Positions 45,801-55,639 of a DNA stretch of 63,405 bases are shown here, piece after piece (within the stretch, counting starts at the first letter, position 1; each line of letters begins with the position of its first letter). The translations under genes were made by a program, and so were the position numbers. Location: positions 1 through 63,405 of the forward strand of contig JAUVZY010000020.1 in the NCBI GenBank assembly GCA_030602315.1, read 5' to 3'. The notes under the pieces are model-generated. The model worked only from the letters and a program-made list of their open reading frames with translations, was not told the DNA's origin and did not search any database. This stretch comes from Pseudomonadaceae bacterium. GTDB taxonomy: Bacteria; Pseudomonadota; Gammaproteobacteria; Pseudomonadales; Pseudomonadaceae.

Positions 45801-47254
45801 ATACGCGTTCCGGCTTCATCGCCCTGCTGCTGGCGGCCGGCATCGCCCTCAGCGCCTGCCAGACGCCATCAGCTGCGCCCGAGAACGGGCTCGCCGCCAC
45901 GCGCCTGGAGAGCCTCCAGGGCTTCGACGCCACCGCGCCGGCCCGCCGCGACCTGCAGATCCAGCGCTGGCACACCGCCGAAGGCGCCCAGGTGCTGTTC
46001 GTCGAGGCGCCCGAGTTGCCGATGTTCGACCTGCGCCTGACCTTCGCCGCCGGCAGCAGCCGCGACGCCAGCACCCCGGGGCTGGCCCTGCTGACCAACA
46101 GCATGCTCAACGAAGGCATCGCCGGCCGCGACGCCACCGCCATCGCCGCCGCCTTCGAGGAGCTCGGTGCCCAGTTCGGCAACGGCGCCTACCGCGACAT
46201 GGCACTGGCCAGCCTGCGCAGCCTGAGCGCACCGGACAAGCGCGAGCCGGCACTGGCGCTGTTCGCCGAGGTGGTCGGCCGGCCGAGCTTTCCGCCCGAG
46301 GCGCTCGAGCGCATCAAGAACCAGGTCATGACCGGCTTCGAGCTGTGGAAGCAGAACCCCGGCAAGCTGGCCAGCGTCGAGCTGTACCGCCAGCTCTACG
46401 GCGAGCATCCCTACGGCCATCCGACCGAGGGTGCCCCGAACGTGGTGCCGGGCATCGACACCACGCAGCTGCGCGCCTTCCATCGCCAGGCCTATACGCC
46501 CGGCAACGTGGTCATCGCGCTGGTCGGCGACCTGCGCCGCGCCGAAGCCGAGGCGATCGCCGCGAAGGTTTCCGCCGCCCTGCCGCCCGGCCCGGCCCTG
46601 GCGCCATTGCCGCCACCGGGTGCGCCGATCAGCAGCAGCAAGCACATCGAATACCCGTCGCAGCAGACCCACCTGTTGCTCGCCCAGCTCGGCATACCCC
46701 GCGGCCATCCGGACTACCCGGCGCTGTACCTGGGCAACCGCATCCTCGGCGGCGGCGGCTTCGGCACCCGGCTGATGGAAGAAGTGCGCGAGAAGCGCGG
46801 GCTGACCTACGGCATCTATTCGGGCTTCAGCCCGATGAGCGTCGCCGGACCGTTCATGGTCAGCGTGCAGACCCGCGCCGAACTGGCCGACGGCACCCTG
46901 GCACTGGTGCGCCAGCTGCTTGGCGAGTTCATCGCCGAAGGGCCGACCGAGCTCGAGCTAGAGCGCGCCAAGCGCGAGCTGGCCGGCAGCTTCCCGCTGT
47001 CGACCGCGAGCAACGCCGACATCGCCGCCCAGCTGGGCAGCATCGGCTTCTATGGCCTGCCACTGACCCATCTGGAGGACTTCATGCGCGACATCCAGGC
47101 CCTTAGCGTCGAGCAGGTGCGCGAGGCCATGGCCCGCCACCTGGTGCTGGAGCAGTTCGTCACCGTCAGCGCCGGCCCCAGCGTGCCGCAGCAGCCGCTG
47201 CCGGCGCCGGGCAGCATGCCGCCACCGGCACCGGCCGGCGTGCGGGTGCACTGA
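45797..47254 (+). CDS. M16 family protein, non-catalytic lipoprotein partner
   Basis: The 485-residue protein has a lipoprotein signal with lipobox LSAC (C21), so it should be membrane-anchored. It has the two-domain M16 fold but lacks HxxEH: the equivalent segment reads LALLTNSMLNEG. It retains the substrate-binding RxxxY-type region near KRGLTYGIYSGFSP. Such inactive subunits pair with an active M16 protein, here the gene just upstream, with which it is translationally coupled (ATGA overlap). A Pro-rich tail ends the chain. It overlaps rsmD by one base. Confidence 0.9.
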   Translation: MNTRSGFIALLLAAGIALSACQTPSAAPENGLAATRLESLQGFDATAPARRDLQIQRWHTAEGAQVLFVEAPELPMFDLRLTFAAGSSRDASTPGLALLTNSMLNEGIAGRDATAIAAAFEELGAQFGNGAYRDMALASLRSLSAPDKREPALALFAEVVGRPSFPPEALERIKNQVMTGFELWKQNPGKLASVELYRQLYGEHPYGHPTEGAPNVVPGIDTTQLRAFHRQAYTPGNVVIALVGDLRRAEAEAIAAKVSAALPPGPALAPLPPPGAPISSSKHIEYPSQQTHLLLAQLGIPRGHPDYPALYLGNRILGGGGFGTRLMEEVREKRGLTYGIYSGFSPMSVAGPFMVSVQTRAELADGTLALVRQLLGEFIAEGPTELELERAKRELAGSFPLSTASNADIAAQLGSIGFYGLPLTHLEDFMRDIQALSVEQVREAMARHLVLEQFVTVSAGPSVPQQPLPAPGSMPPPAPAGVRVH

Positions 47255-47862
47255 TGGCCAAGACCTCGACTCGCCCGCCGGCACGCGCCGACGGGGGCCA
47301 ACTGCGCATCATCGGTGGCACCTGGCGCTCGCGGCGCCTGAGCTTTCCGGCCGTGGAGGGCCTGCGCCCGACCACCGATCGCGTGCGCGAAACCCTGTTC
47401 AACTGGCTGGCGCCCTACATCGAAGGCGCCCGCGTGCTCGACCCCTTCGCCGGCAGCGGCGCGCTGTTTCTCGAGGCCCTGTCGCGGGGCGCCTCGGCCG
47501 GGCTGGCGCTGGACATGAATGGCCAGGCCGTGGCCAGCCTGCGACGTAACCTGGAAATTTTGCAGTGCACCCACGGCCAGCTGGCGCAGGGCGATGCCTT
47601 GCGCTACCTCGATGCGCCGGCGCCGGCCGCCTTCGACGTGGTGTTCCTCGACCCGCCATTCAACCGCAACCTGCTCGAGCCGGCCTGCGCGCTGCTCGAA
47701 CGCCACGGCTGGCTGGCCGACCACGCCTGGATCTACACGGAAAGCGAAACCGCGCCGTCGAGCCTGGGTCTACCTCCCAGCTGGCGGCTGCATCGCGAGA
47801 AAAAAGCCGGCCAGGTGCACTACGCACTCTGGCAGCGCGACGCGGCCGGCGCCGCCGGCTGA
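47254..47862 (+). CDS. rsmD: 16S rRNA (guanine966-N2)-methyltransferase RsmD
   Basis: The 202-residue Rossmann methyltransferase modifies G966 of 16S rRNA. It shows LRIIGGTWRSRRL and GLRPTTDRVRETLFNWL, the SAM motif VLDPFAGSGALFLEALSRGA, and the catalytic DPPF. The first base of the ATG is the last base of the upstream TGA, indicating coupled translation with the M16 pair. Confidence 0.95.
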   Translation: MAKTSTRPPARADGGQLRIIGGTWRSRRLSFPAVEGLRPTTDRVRETLFNWLAPYIEGARVLDPFAGSGALFLEALSRGASAGLALDMNGQAVASLRRNLEILQCTHGQLAQGDALRYLDAPAPAAFDVVFLDPPFNRNLLEPACALLERHGWLADHAWIYTESETAPSSLGLPPSWRLHREKKAGQVHYALWQRDAAGAAG

Positions 47863-48765
<903 letters not shown>

Positions 48766-48766
<1 letters not shown>

Positions 48767-50505
48767 TGCCGCTGCCGCTGCCGCGCCGGACCGCACCCTC
48801 CCGCGCGGCACCCCGCCCGAGCCGTCTGCTCGGCACCTGCCTGTCGCTGCTCCTGCTGCTGGCGGCGACCGCCCAGGCCGCCGCTCCCGGACAGGCGGCG
48901 CTGGCCACCGCCCACCCACTGGCCACCGCGGTCGGCCGCGACATCCTCGCCGCCGGCGGCAACGCCTTCGACGCGGCCGTCGCCGTGAGCGCCGCGCTGG
49001 CGGTGGTCGAGCCGTACGGTTCGGGCATCGGTGGCGGCGGGTTCTTCCTGCTGCGCGAGGCCGGCGCCGCGCCGACCTACCGCTTTCTCGATGCCCGCGA
49101 GCGGGCCCCTCTGGCGGCGCGTGCCGACCTGTATCAGCGTGACGGCCAGCCGGTGCCCGCGCTGTCGCTCGACGGCCCGCTGGCCGCAGCCATCCCCGGC
49201 CTGCCCGCCGCCTGGGTGGCGCTGGCCGAGGGCGCGGGGCGACTGCCGCTGGCGACGAGCCTGGCCCCGGCCATCGAACTGGCCCGCGAAGGCTTCGCGG
49301 TGGACGAGGTCTACCGCCAACGTGCCAGCTGGCGACTGGCTGCGCTGCGCGACGATCCCGAAAGCGCGCGGCTGTTTCTGCGCAAAGGCGAACTGCCACC
49401 GGTCGGACACCGCCTGCGCCAGCCGGAACTGGCCGACACCCTCGAGCAGCTGGCCCGCCACGGGCACGCTGGCTTCTACGCAGGCGCCGTGGCCGAGCGA
49501 CTGGTGCAGGGCGTACGCACAGCCGGCGGCATCTGGCGCGCCGAGGACCTGGCGGACTACCGGCTGGTGGAGCGCCAGCCGCTGCGATTTGCCCTGGCGG
49601 GCGGGCGCACGCTGATCAGCGCACCGCCGCCCTCGGCCGGCGGCGTGGCCCTGGCGCAAAGCCTGGGCCTGCTCGAGCGGCTGGACTGGCAACGCGCCGC
49701 GCCGCTGGACCGCACCCACCTGGTGATCGAGGCACTGCGCCGTGCCTACCGCGACCGCGCCCTGCTCGGCGACCCGGATTTCATCCCTGTCCCGCTCGCC
49801 AAGCTGCTCGATGGCGACTACCTGGACCGCCTGGCCGCCGGCATCGACCCGACCCACGCCACGCCCAGCGACGCGCTGCCGCCGGCGCCGCCGTTTCACG
49901 AAGGCGAGCAGACCACCCACTTCACCGTGCTCGATGCCGAGGGCAACGCGGTGGCCGTCACCCAGTCGCTCAACTTCATGTTCGGCGCGGCGTTCACCGT
50001 ACCGGGCACCGGTGTCTTGCTGAACAACGAGATGGACGACTTCGCCACCGATCCGGCCGCGAGCAACGCCTATCGCCTGCCCGGCAGCGCGCATAACCTG
50101 ATCGAGCCGGGCAAGCGGCCGCTGTCGAGCATGAGCCCGACCTTCATCGAGGGCGCCGAGGACTTCGCCAGCTTCGGCACCCCCGGCGGCAGCCGCATTC
50201 CGAGCCTGGTGCTGCTCGCCGCGCTGGCCCATCTGGAGGGGCGCCCGGCGCAGCAGTGGCTGGCGGTGCGCCGGTTCCACCACCAGTACCGCCCGGATGT
50301 GGTGGAACTCGAAGAAGGCGCCTTCGATGACGCCGAGCACGCCGCGCTGCGCGCGCGCGGTCACCGCCTGCAGCCGATGCGCCGCGCCTACGGCAACCTG
50401 CAGGTGATCCGCTGGGACAAGCGCAGCGGCGAGGTCAGCGCGGCGAGCGATCCGCGCGGCATCGGCAGCGCCGTCACCCTCGATCGCGCCACACCGACGC
50501 GCTAG
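48766..50505 (+). CDS. ggt: Gamma-glutamyltransferase
   Basis: The 579-residue precursor is exported to the periplasm (signal peptide about 38 residues, Arg-rich n-region) and self-cleaves before T383 in EGEQTTHFTVLD to give large and small subunits; that threonine is the nucleophile. Other conserved parts are PYGSGIGGGGFFLLRE, EALRRAYRDRALLGD, NNEMDDFAT and GKRPLSSMSPT. It hydrolyses glutathione and transfers gamma-glutamyl groups. It begins one base inside the ferredoxin stop codon. A strong terminator follows. Confidence 0.93.
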
Positions 50506-50517
50506 GCGCACAACGAA

Positions 50518-50551
50518 AAAAGCCCCGCCCGGCGGACCGGACGGGGCTTTT
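50518..50551. terminator. Bidirectional terminator between ggt and a convergent gene
   Basis: AAAAGCCCCG (50518-50527) pairs with CGGGGCTTTT (50542-50551), with a further CCGG/CCGG pairing inside. T-runs occur on both strands, so it can end both the ggt transcript and the convergent small-protein transcript. Confidence 0.9.
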
Positions 50552-50566
50552 CAGCTACAGGCCGCT

Positions 50567-50920
50567 TTAGTTGCTGGCGCTGGCACCCGGCTTCGGATGG
50601 CTGGTGGTGCAGCCCAGGCAGCGCGCGAAGGCAGCGCGGCCCGGCTCGGCGACCAGCGCGTCGGCCGCTTCCGGCACGTTGCCGCCCAGCGCGGTGAACG
50701 GCAGGCTGACCACGAAAGCGGCGGCGCCTACCACGGTGGCGGCGATCAACAGCGGACGGGCGATGAGCAGGTCGCCCATCATCGCGTAGGCCGGCGGCGC
50801 GTCGGCGGTGTAGACCGGATCGCCACTGACGTTCTGGTGGGCCGACTGGGCCTGAGCCGGCAGCGTCATCAGGGCAGTGGACAGCGCCATGGTGACGGCG
50901 CAAGAGCGGAACAGGTTCAT
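50567..50920 (-). CDS. Small exported/membrane protein with C-terminal CxxC
   Basis: The 117-residue protein has a signal peptide (about 24 residues ending PAQAQ), then a hydrophobic helix (about 52-80, [27 protein letters not shown]) and a C-terminal segment with a CxxC (RCLGCTTSH). I know similar pseudomonad proteins, sometimes labelled multidrug transporter without good reason. Function unknown. It is convergent with ggt and shares its terminator. Confidence 0.75.
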   Translation of the reverse strand: MNLFRSCAVTMALSTALMTLPAQAQSAHQNVSGDPVYTADAPPAYAMMGDLLIARPLLIAATVVGAAAFVVSLPFTALGGNVPEAADALVAEPGRAAFARCLGCTTSHPKPGASASN

Positions 50921-51012
50921 GTGTGCGGTCCTTCAGCGTTTATCAGGGCAGATCGTGCGGGTAACTATAACAGCGGCATCCGGTTTGTCAGCGTGATACT
51001 CATCAATTCCAC

Positions 51013-51825
51013 TCAACGCTGGCAGCGCCCGCAGAACACGCTAGCGCGCTGACCCAGACGCACTTCCTTGAGGGTCGCGCCGCAGTGTTTGCAGAACTCG
51101 CCGCCGCGCCCGTACACGAACAGCTCCTGCTGGAAATACCCCGGTTTGCCATCGCCGCCGACGAAGTCGCGCAGGGTGGTGCCGCCACGCTCGATGGCAT
51201 GGGCGAGGATGCGCTTGATCTCGTCGGCCAGTCGCACATAACGCGCCTGGGAAATGGCTCCGGCCGGGCGCCGCGGGTCGATGCCGGCGGCGAACAGCGC
51301 CTCGCTGGCGTAGATGTTGCCCACCCCGACCACCACCGCGTTATCCATGATGAACGGCTTGACCGCCATGCTGCGCCCACGCGAGAGGGTGAACAGGCGC
51401 TGTCCGTCGAAGGCCTCGCTCAACGGCTCCGGCCCCAGGTTGGCCAGAAGCGCATGCGCCAGCGGCGCCTCGCTCCACAGCCAGGCGCCGAAGCGGCGCG
51501 GGTCGGTGTAGCGCAGCCGCTGGCCGGATTCGAGCAAGAGGTCGACGTGATCGTGCTTGCCCGCCGGCTGATCGGCCGGCACCAGGCGCAGGCTGCCGGA
51601 CATGCCCAGATGAATGATCAGGCAGCCCTGCTCGGCCTGCACCAGCAGGTACTTGGCGCGCCGCTCCACCGCGGTGATGCGCTGACCGGACAGGCGCACG
51701 TCGAGATCCTCGGGGATCGGCCAGCGCAGGCGCGGCTCACGCACCACGACCTCTGCAACGCGCTGGCCAACGAGATGGGGCGCGATGCCCCGGCGGGTGG
51801 TTTCGACTTCGGGTAGTTCAGGCAT
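51013..51825 (-). CDS. mutM: Formamidopyrimidine-DNA glycosylase MutM (Fpg)
   Basis: The 270-residue base-excision repair enzyme removes 8-oxoguanine and formamidopyrimidines. The N-terminal catalytic Pro and Glu are in [14 protein letters not shown]; the lysine is in RRAKYLLV, the helix-two-turn-helix in [17 protein letters not shown], and the zinc finger has four Cys (CKHCGATL...FCGRCQR). The start MPELPE at 51825 is essential because Pro2 is the nucleophile; a longer frame is therefore wrong. Divergent from phoB. Confidence 0.96.
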   Translation of the reverse strand: MPELPEVETTRRGIAPHLVGQRVAEVVVREPRLRWPIPEDLDVRLSGQRITAVERRAKYLLVQAEQGCLIIHLGMSGSLRLVPADQPAGKHDHVDLLLESGQRLRYTDPRRFGAWLWSEAPLAHALLANLGPEPLSEAFDGQRLFTLSRGRSMAVKPFIMDNAVVVGVGNIYASEALFAAGIDPRRPAGAISQARYVRLADEIKRILAHAIERGGTTLRDFVGGDGKPGYFQQELFVYGRGGEFCKHCGATLKEVRLGQRASVFCGRCQR

Positions 51826-51926
51826 GGCAACGGCAGCGATGACGACAGGCGGGCGACCATAGCAGGTCACACCCTGGCCAGGCGATGGGGCGCCGTAGCG
51901 CCGCTCGTCCGCCGACCAGCGGCGAC

Positions 51927-51960
51927 CTGTAACATCGCTGCAATAATTCCGTTATCTAAT
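51927..51960 (+). promoter_or_regulatory. Probable Pho box and -10 of phoB
   Basis: Three CTGTCAT-like half-sites occur at exact 11-bp spacing: CTGTAAC (51927-51933), CTGCAAT (51938-51944) and CCGTTAT (51949-51955), each 5 of 7 matches. Ten bases after the second half-site lies TCTAAT (51955-51960), 5 of 6 to the -10 consensus. The arrangement copies the pstS promoter, suggesting that PhoB activates its own gene. The third half-site overlaps the -10 and could be fortuitous. Confidence 0.7.
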
Positions 51961-51996
51961 TGCCCTCGACCGAAAAACCGGACCGAGGATGGATCC

Positions 51997-52686
51997 ATGA
52001 ACGGCAAGAGCATTCTGATCGTCGACGACGAAGCCCCGATCCGGGAGATGATCGCCGTCGCGCTGGAAATGGCCGGCTATGAGTGCCTCGAAGCGGACAA
52101 CGCCCAACAGGCCCACGCGCTGGTCGTCGACCGCCAACCCGACCTGATTCTGCTGGACTGGATGCTGCCCGGCTGCTCGGGCATCGAGTTCGCCCGGCGC
52201 CTCAAGCGCGACGAGGTGAGCCAGGACATCCCGATCATCATGCTCACCGCCAAGGCCGAGGAGGACAACAAGATCCAGGGCCTGGAAGTCGGTGCCGATG
52301 ACTACATCACCAAGCCGTTCTCGCCGCGCGAGCTGGTGGCCCGCCTCAAGGCCGTGCTGCGCCGTGCCGGCGCGGTGGACAACGAGGCGCCGATCGAGGT
52401 CGGCGGCCTGGTGCTCGACCCGCTCAGCCATCGTGTCACCATCGACGGCCAGCCCGCCGAGATGGGCCCCACCGAATACCGCCTGCTGCAGTTCTTTATG
52501 ACCCACCAGGAGCGCGCCTACACCCGCGGCCAGCTGCTCGACCAGGTCTGGGGCGGCAACGTCTACGTCGAGGAGCGCACCGTGGACGTGCACATCCGCC
52601 GCCTGCGCAAGGCCCTCGGCGAGGCCTACGAAAGCCTCGTGCAGACGGTACGCGGAACCGGTTATCGTTTCTCCACCCGGACCTGA
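51997..52686 (+). CDS. phoB: Phosphate regulon response regulator PhoB
   Basis: The 229-residue OmpR-type regulator has a receiver domain with phosphoacceptor D54 in LLDWMLP, acidic pocket DDE near residue 10 and Lys in ITKPFSP. The C-terminal winged helix contains [27 protein letters not shown] and [14 protein letters not shown]. Phosphorylated by PhoR, it binds Pho boxes such as those at pstS. AGGATGG precedes the ATG. phoR follows after 60 bp. Confidence 0.96.
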   Translation: MNGKSILIVDDEAPIREMIAVALEMAGYECLEADNAQQAHALVVDRQPDLILLDWMLPGCSGIEFARRLKRDEVSQDIPIIMLTAKAEEDNKIQGLEVGADDYITKPFSPRELVARLKAVLRRAGAVDNEAPIEVGGLVLDPLSHRVTIDGQPAEMGPTEYRLLQFFMTHQERAYTRGQLLDQVWGGNVYVEERTVDVHIRRLRKALGEAYESLVQTVRGTGYRFSTRT

Positions 52687-52746
52687 AGCGGCGCAATCAT
52701 GCCGCCGCTACGCGCCGCCCCGGCGCCCACCGAAGGAGCGACTCCC

Positions 52747-54081
52747 GTGAATCAAGACTGGCGCTTCGGGCTCGCCCGGCGCCTGCTGCTGGTGTTGCTC
52801 GGGGGCCTGTTGCTCGGCCTTGTGACCGGCTACTACGGCTGGTCGATGGCCCTGTGCCTGGCCCTTTACCTGACCTGGCTGCTGGCTCAGCTGATCCGCC
52901 TGCATGCCTGGCTCAAGCAGCATCAGCCCGACGAGCCACCGCCGGAAAGCCACGGCCTGTGGGGCGAGGTGTTCGATGCGCTGTATCAGCTGCAGCGCCA
53001 TGAACAACGCTCGCGCAGCCGCCTGCAAGCGGTGATCGACCGCGCCCAGGAATCCACCGCCGCGCTCAAGGATGCGGTGGTGGTGATGGATTCGCACGGC
53101 AATCTCGAATGGCGCAACCCGGCGGCCGAACAGCTGCTCGGCCTGCGCGAACAGGACGCCGGCCAGCCGGTGACCAACCTGGTGCGCCACCCCGCATTCA
53201 AGGACTACTTCGATCGCGGCCGCTACCAGGACCCGCTGGAGCTGCCCTCGCCGGTCAACGAACGGCTGACCCTGCAGATCACCCTGACCCGCTTTGGCAA
53301 TAACGAGCACCTGATGGTGGTGCGCGACATCACCCGCCTGCATCGCCTGGAGCAGATGCGCAAGGACTTCGTTGCCAACGTCTCCCACGAGCTGCGCACC
53401 CCACTGACGGTGATCGCCGGCTACCTCGAGACCCTGCTGGCGCACCAGCAAGACATCAATCCGCGCTGGCTGCGCCCTCTGCGCAGCATGGAGCAGCAGA
53501 GCGAGCGCATGAAGCACCTGCTCGAAGACCTGCTGCTGCTGGCCAAGCTCGAGGCCACCAGCTACCCGTCGCACAACGAGGCGGTGAACGTGGCGCTGAT
53601 GCTCGGCGCGATCCAGCGCGACGCGCAGTCGCTGTCGGCCGACAAGGCGCACCAGATCAGCCTGGAGGCCGACGCCCAGCTGCGCCTGAAGGGCGATGAA
53701 ATGGAGCTGCGCAGCGCCTTCTCCAACCTGGTGTTCAATGCGGTGAAATACACCCAGGCCGGCGGCCAGATCCGCATCGTCTGGTGGCGCGACGAACACG
53801 GCGCGCACCTGGCGGTGGCCGACAACGGCCCGGGCATCGAGAGCAAGCACCTGCCAAGACTCACCGAGCGCTTCTACCGGGTCGACTCCAGCCGCGCCAG
53901 CAACACCGGCGGCACCGGCCTGGGCCTGGCCATCGTCAAGCACGTGCTGCTGCGCCATCAGGGCCGCCTGGACATCCAGAGCAAACCCGGCCAGGGCAGC
54001 CAGTTCAGCTGCCACTTCCCGCCAGGCCAGATCGCCGCGGACACCGGCGAACCCCGGCGTCACGCCGAAGAGTGCGACTAG
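52747..54081 (+). CDS. phoR: Phosphate regulon sensor kinase PhoR
   Basis: The 444-residue kinase has two close N-terminal membrane helices (about 10-52) without a real periplasmic domain, a PAS domain (about 98-190), a HisKA domain with H214 in NVSHELRTPL, and HATPase motifs N (NLVFNAVKYT), G1 (VADNGPGIE) and G2 (GGTGLGLAIVKHV). The absent sensor domain fits sensing through PstSCAB-PhoU. Translation starts at GTG 52747 with AAGGAG at 52733-52738; an ATG at 52699 lacks such a site. Confidence 0.95.
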   Translation: MNQDWRFGLARRLLLVLLGGLLLGLVTGYYGWSMALCLALYLTWLLAQLIRLHAWLKQHQPDEPPPESHGLWGEVFDALYQLQRHEQRSRSRLQAVIDRAQESTAALKDAVVVMDSHGNLEWRNPAAEQLLGLREQDAGQPVTNLVRHPAFKDYFDRGRYQDPLELPSPVNERLTLQITLTRFGNNEHLMVVRDITRLHRLEQMRKDFVANVSHELRTPLTVIAGYLETLLAHQQDINPRWLRPLRSMEQQSERMKHLLEDLLLLAKLEATSYPSHNEAVNVALMLGAIQRDAQSLSADKAHQISLEADAQLRLKGDEMELRSAFSNLVFNAVKYTQAGGQIRIVWWRDEHGAHLAVADNGPGIESKHLPRLTERFYRVDSSRASNTGGTGLGLAIVKHVLLRHQGRLDIQSKPGQGSQFSCHFPPGQIAADTGEPRRHAEECD

Positions 54082-54156
54082 CAGTACGCCGGGGCGCTTG
54101 CATCCGCCGCGCGCCGGCCCCATCTTGAACGCTCGTTCGACTACCCAAGTACGCTG

Positions 54157-55494
54157 ATGGACCCTGACCCCAGTTACACCGCCACCTACTTCGCCGATTT
54201 CGGCCTGTTGCTCTTCGCCTTCTTCCTCGTTCTGCTCAACGGCTTCTTCGTTGCTGCCGAATTCGCCATCGTCAAGCTGCGCGCCACCAAGGTCGAGGCC
54301 ATCGCCGACCAGCACGGCTGGCGCGGCCGCATCCTGCGCACCGTGCACAGCCAGCTGGACGCCTACCTCTCCGCCTGCCAGCTCGGCATCACCCTGGCCT
54401 CGCTCGGTCTGGGCTGGGTCGGCGAGCCGGCCTTCGCCCACCTGCTCGAGCCCCTGCTGCGCGCGCTCGGCGTGGAATCCGAAGGGCTGATTCGCGGCAT
54501 CGCCTTCGTCACCGCCTTCTCGATCATTTCCTACCTGCACATCGTGGTCGGCGAGCTGGCGCCCAAGTCCTGGGCGATCCGCCAGCCCGAGCGCCTGTCG
54601 CTGTGGACCGCCGCCCCGCTGTACGGCTTCTACTGGCTGATGTACCCGGCGATCTTTTTGCTCAACGCCAGCGCCAACGCCATCCTGCGCATCGCCGGCA
54701 AGGGCGAGCCGGGGCCGCATCACGAGCACCCCTACAGCCGCGAGGAGCTCAAGCTGATCCTGCATTCCAACCGCGCCCGTGACCCGAGCGACCAGGACAT
54801 GCGCGTGCTGGCCTCGGCAGTGGAGCTGGGCGAGCTGGAAGTGGTGGACTGGGCCAATTCCCGCGAGGACCTGGTCTACCTCGAGCGCCACGCACCGCTG
54901 GACGAGGTGTTCAGCGTGTTCCGCCGCCACAAGTACAGCCGCTACCCGGTGTACGACGAGGCGCGCGGCGAATTCATCGGCGTGCTGCACATCAAGGACC
55001 TGCTGCTGCAACTGTCGCTGCTGGAGATGCTGCCTTCTGCGCTCAAGCTCGACGAAATGCTGCATCCGGTGGAGAAGGTCTCGCGCCACCTGCCGCTGTC
55101 CACCCTGCTCGAGCAGTTCCGCCAGGGCGGCTCGCATTTCGCCCTGGTCGAAGAGGCCGACGGCAAGGTGATCGGCTACCTGACCATGGAAGACGTGCTC
55201 GAGGCGCTGGTCGGCGACATCCAGGACGAACACCGCAAGGCCGAGCGCGGCATCGTCGCCTATCAGCCCGGCAAGCTGCTGGTGCGCGGCGATACCCCGC
55301 TGTTCAAGATCGAGCGCCTGCTTGGCGTCGACCTCGACCACATCGAGGCCGAGACCCTCGCCGGGCTGATCTACGACAGCTTGAAACGCATGCCCGAGGA
55401 AGACGAAGCCCTGCGCGTCGAGGGCCTGCACATCATCGTGAAGAAGATGCGTGGCCCGAAGATCATCCTGGCCAAGGTGATGAAGGCCGACTGA
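54157..55494 (+). CDS. CNNM/CBS/CorC-type membrane protein (HlyC/CorC family)
   Basis: The 445-residue protein has a DUF21 (CNNM) membrane domain of about four helices (12-200; NGFFVAAEFAIVKLR, CQLGITLASLGLGWVGEP, VGELAPKSWAIR), a CBS pair (about 215-345) and a C-terminal CorC_HlyC domain (about 355-440). Relatives act in magnesium or cobalt efflux and are often labelled hemolysin-like without evidence of hemolysis. It follows phoR by 75 bp, and the same linkage occurs in other pseudomonads. Confidence 0.9.
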   Translation: MDPDPSYTATYFADFGLLLFAFFLVLLNGFFVAAEFAIVKLRATKVEAIADQHGWRGRILRTVHSQLDAYLSACQLGITLASLGLGWVGEPAFAHLLEPLLRALGVESEGLIRGIAFVTAFSIISYLHIVVGELAPKSWAIRQPERLSLWTAAPLYGFYWLMYPAIFLLNASANAILRIAGKGEPGPHHEHPYSREELKLILHSNRARDPSDQDMRVLASAVELGELEVVDWANSREDLVYLERHAPLDEVFSVFRRHKYSRYPVYDEARGEFIGVLHIKDLLLQLSLLEMLPSALKLDEMLHPVEKVSRHLPLSTLLEQFRQGGSHFALVEEADGKVIGYLTMEDVLEALVGDIQDEHRKAERGIVAYQPGKLLVRGDTPLFKIERLLGVDLDHIEAETLAGLIYDSLKRMPEEDEALRVEGLHIIVKKMRGPKIILAKVMKAD

Positions 55495-55639
55495 AAGGGG
55501 CGCCACGGGCACAACCGGTGGTCGCCTGGCCTACGCCTTCCGACCAACATGTCGTTGTGCCATCGCTTCACTGCGGCGACAATGCGCACCACAACGGCGC
55601 GGCCGCCCGAGCCGCCGCCAAGCTCGTCTGGAGTCACGC

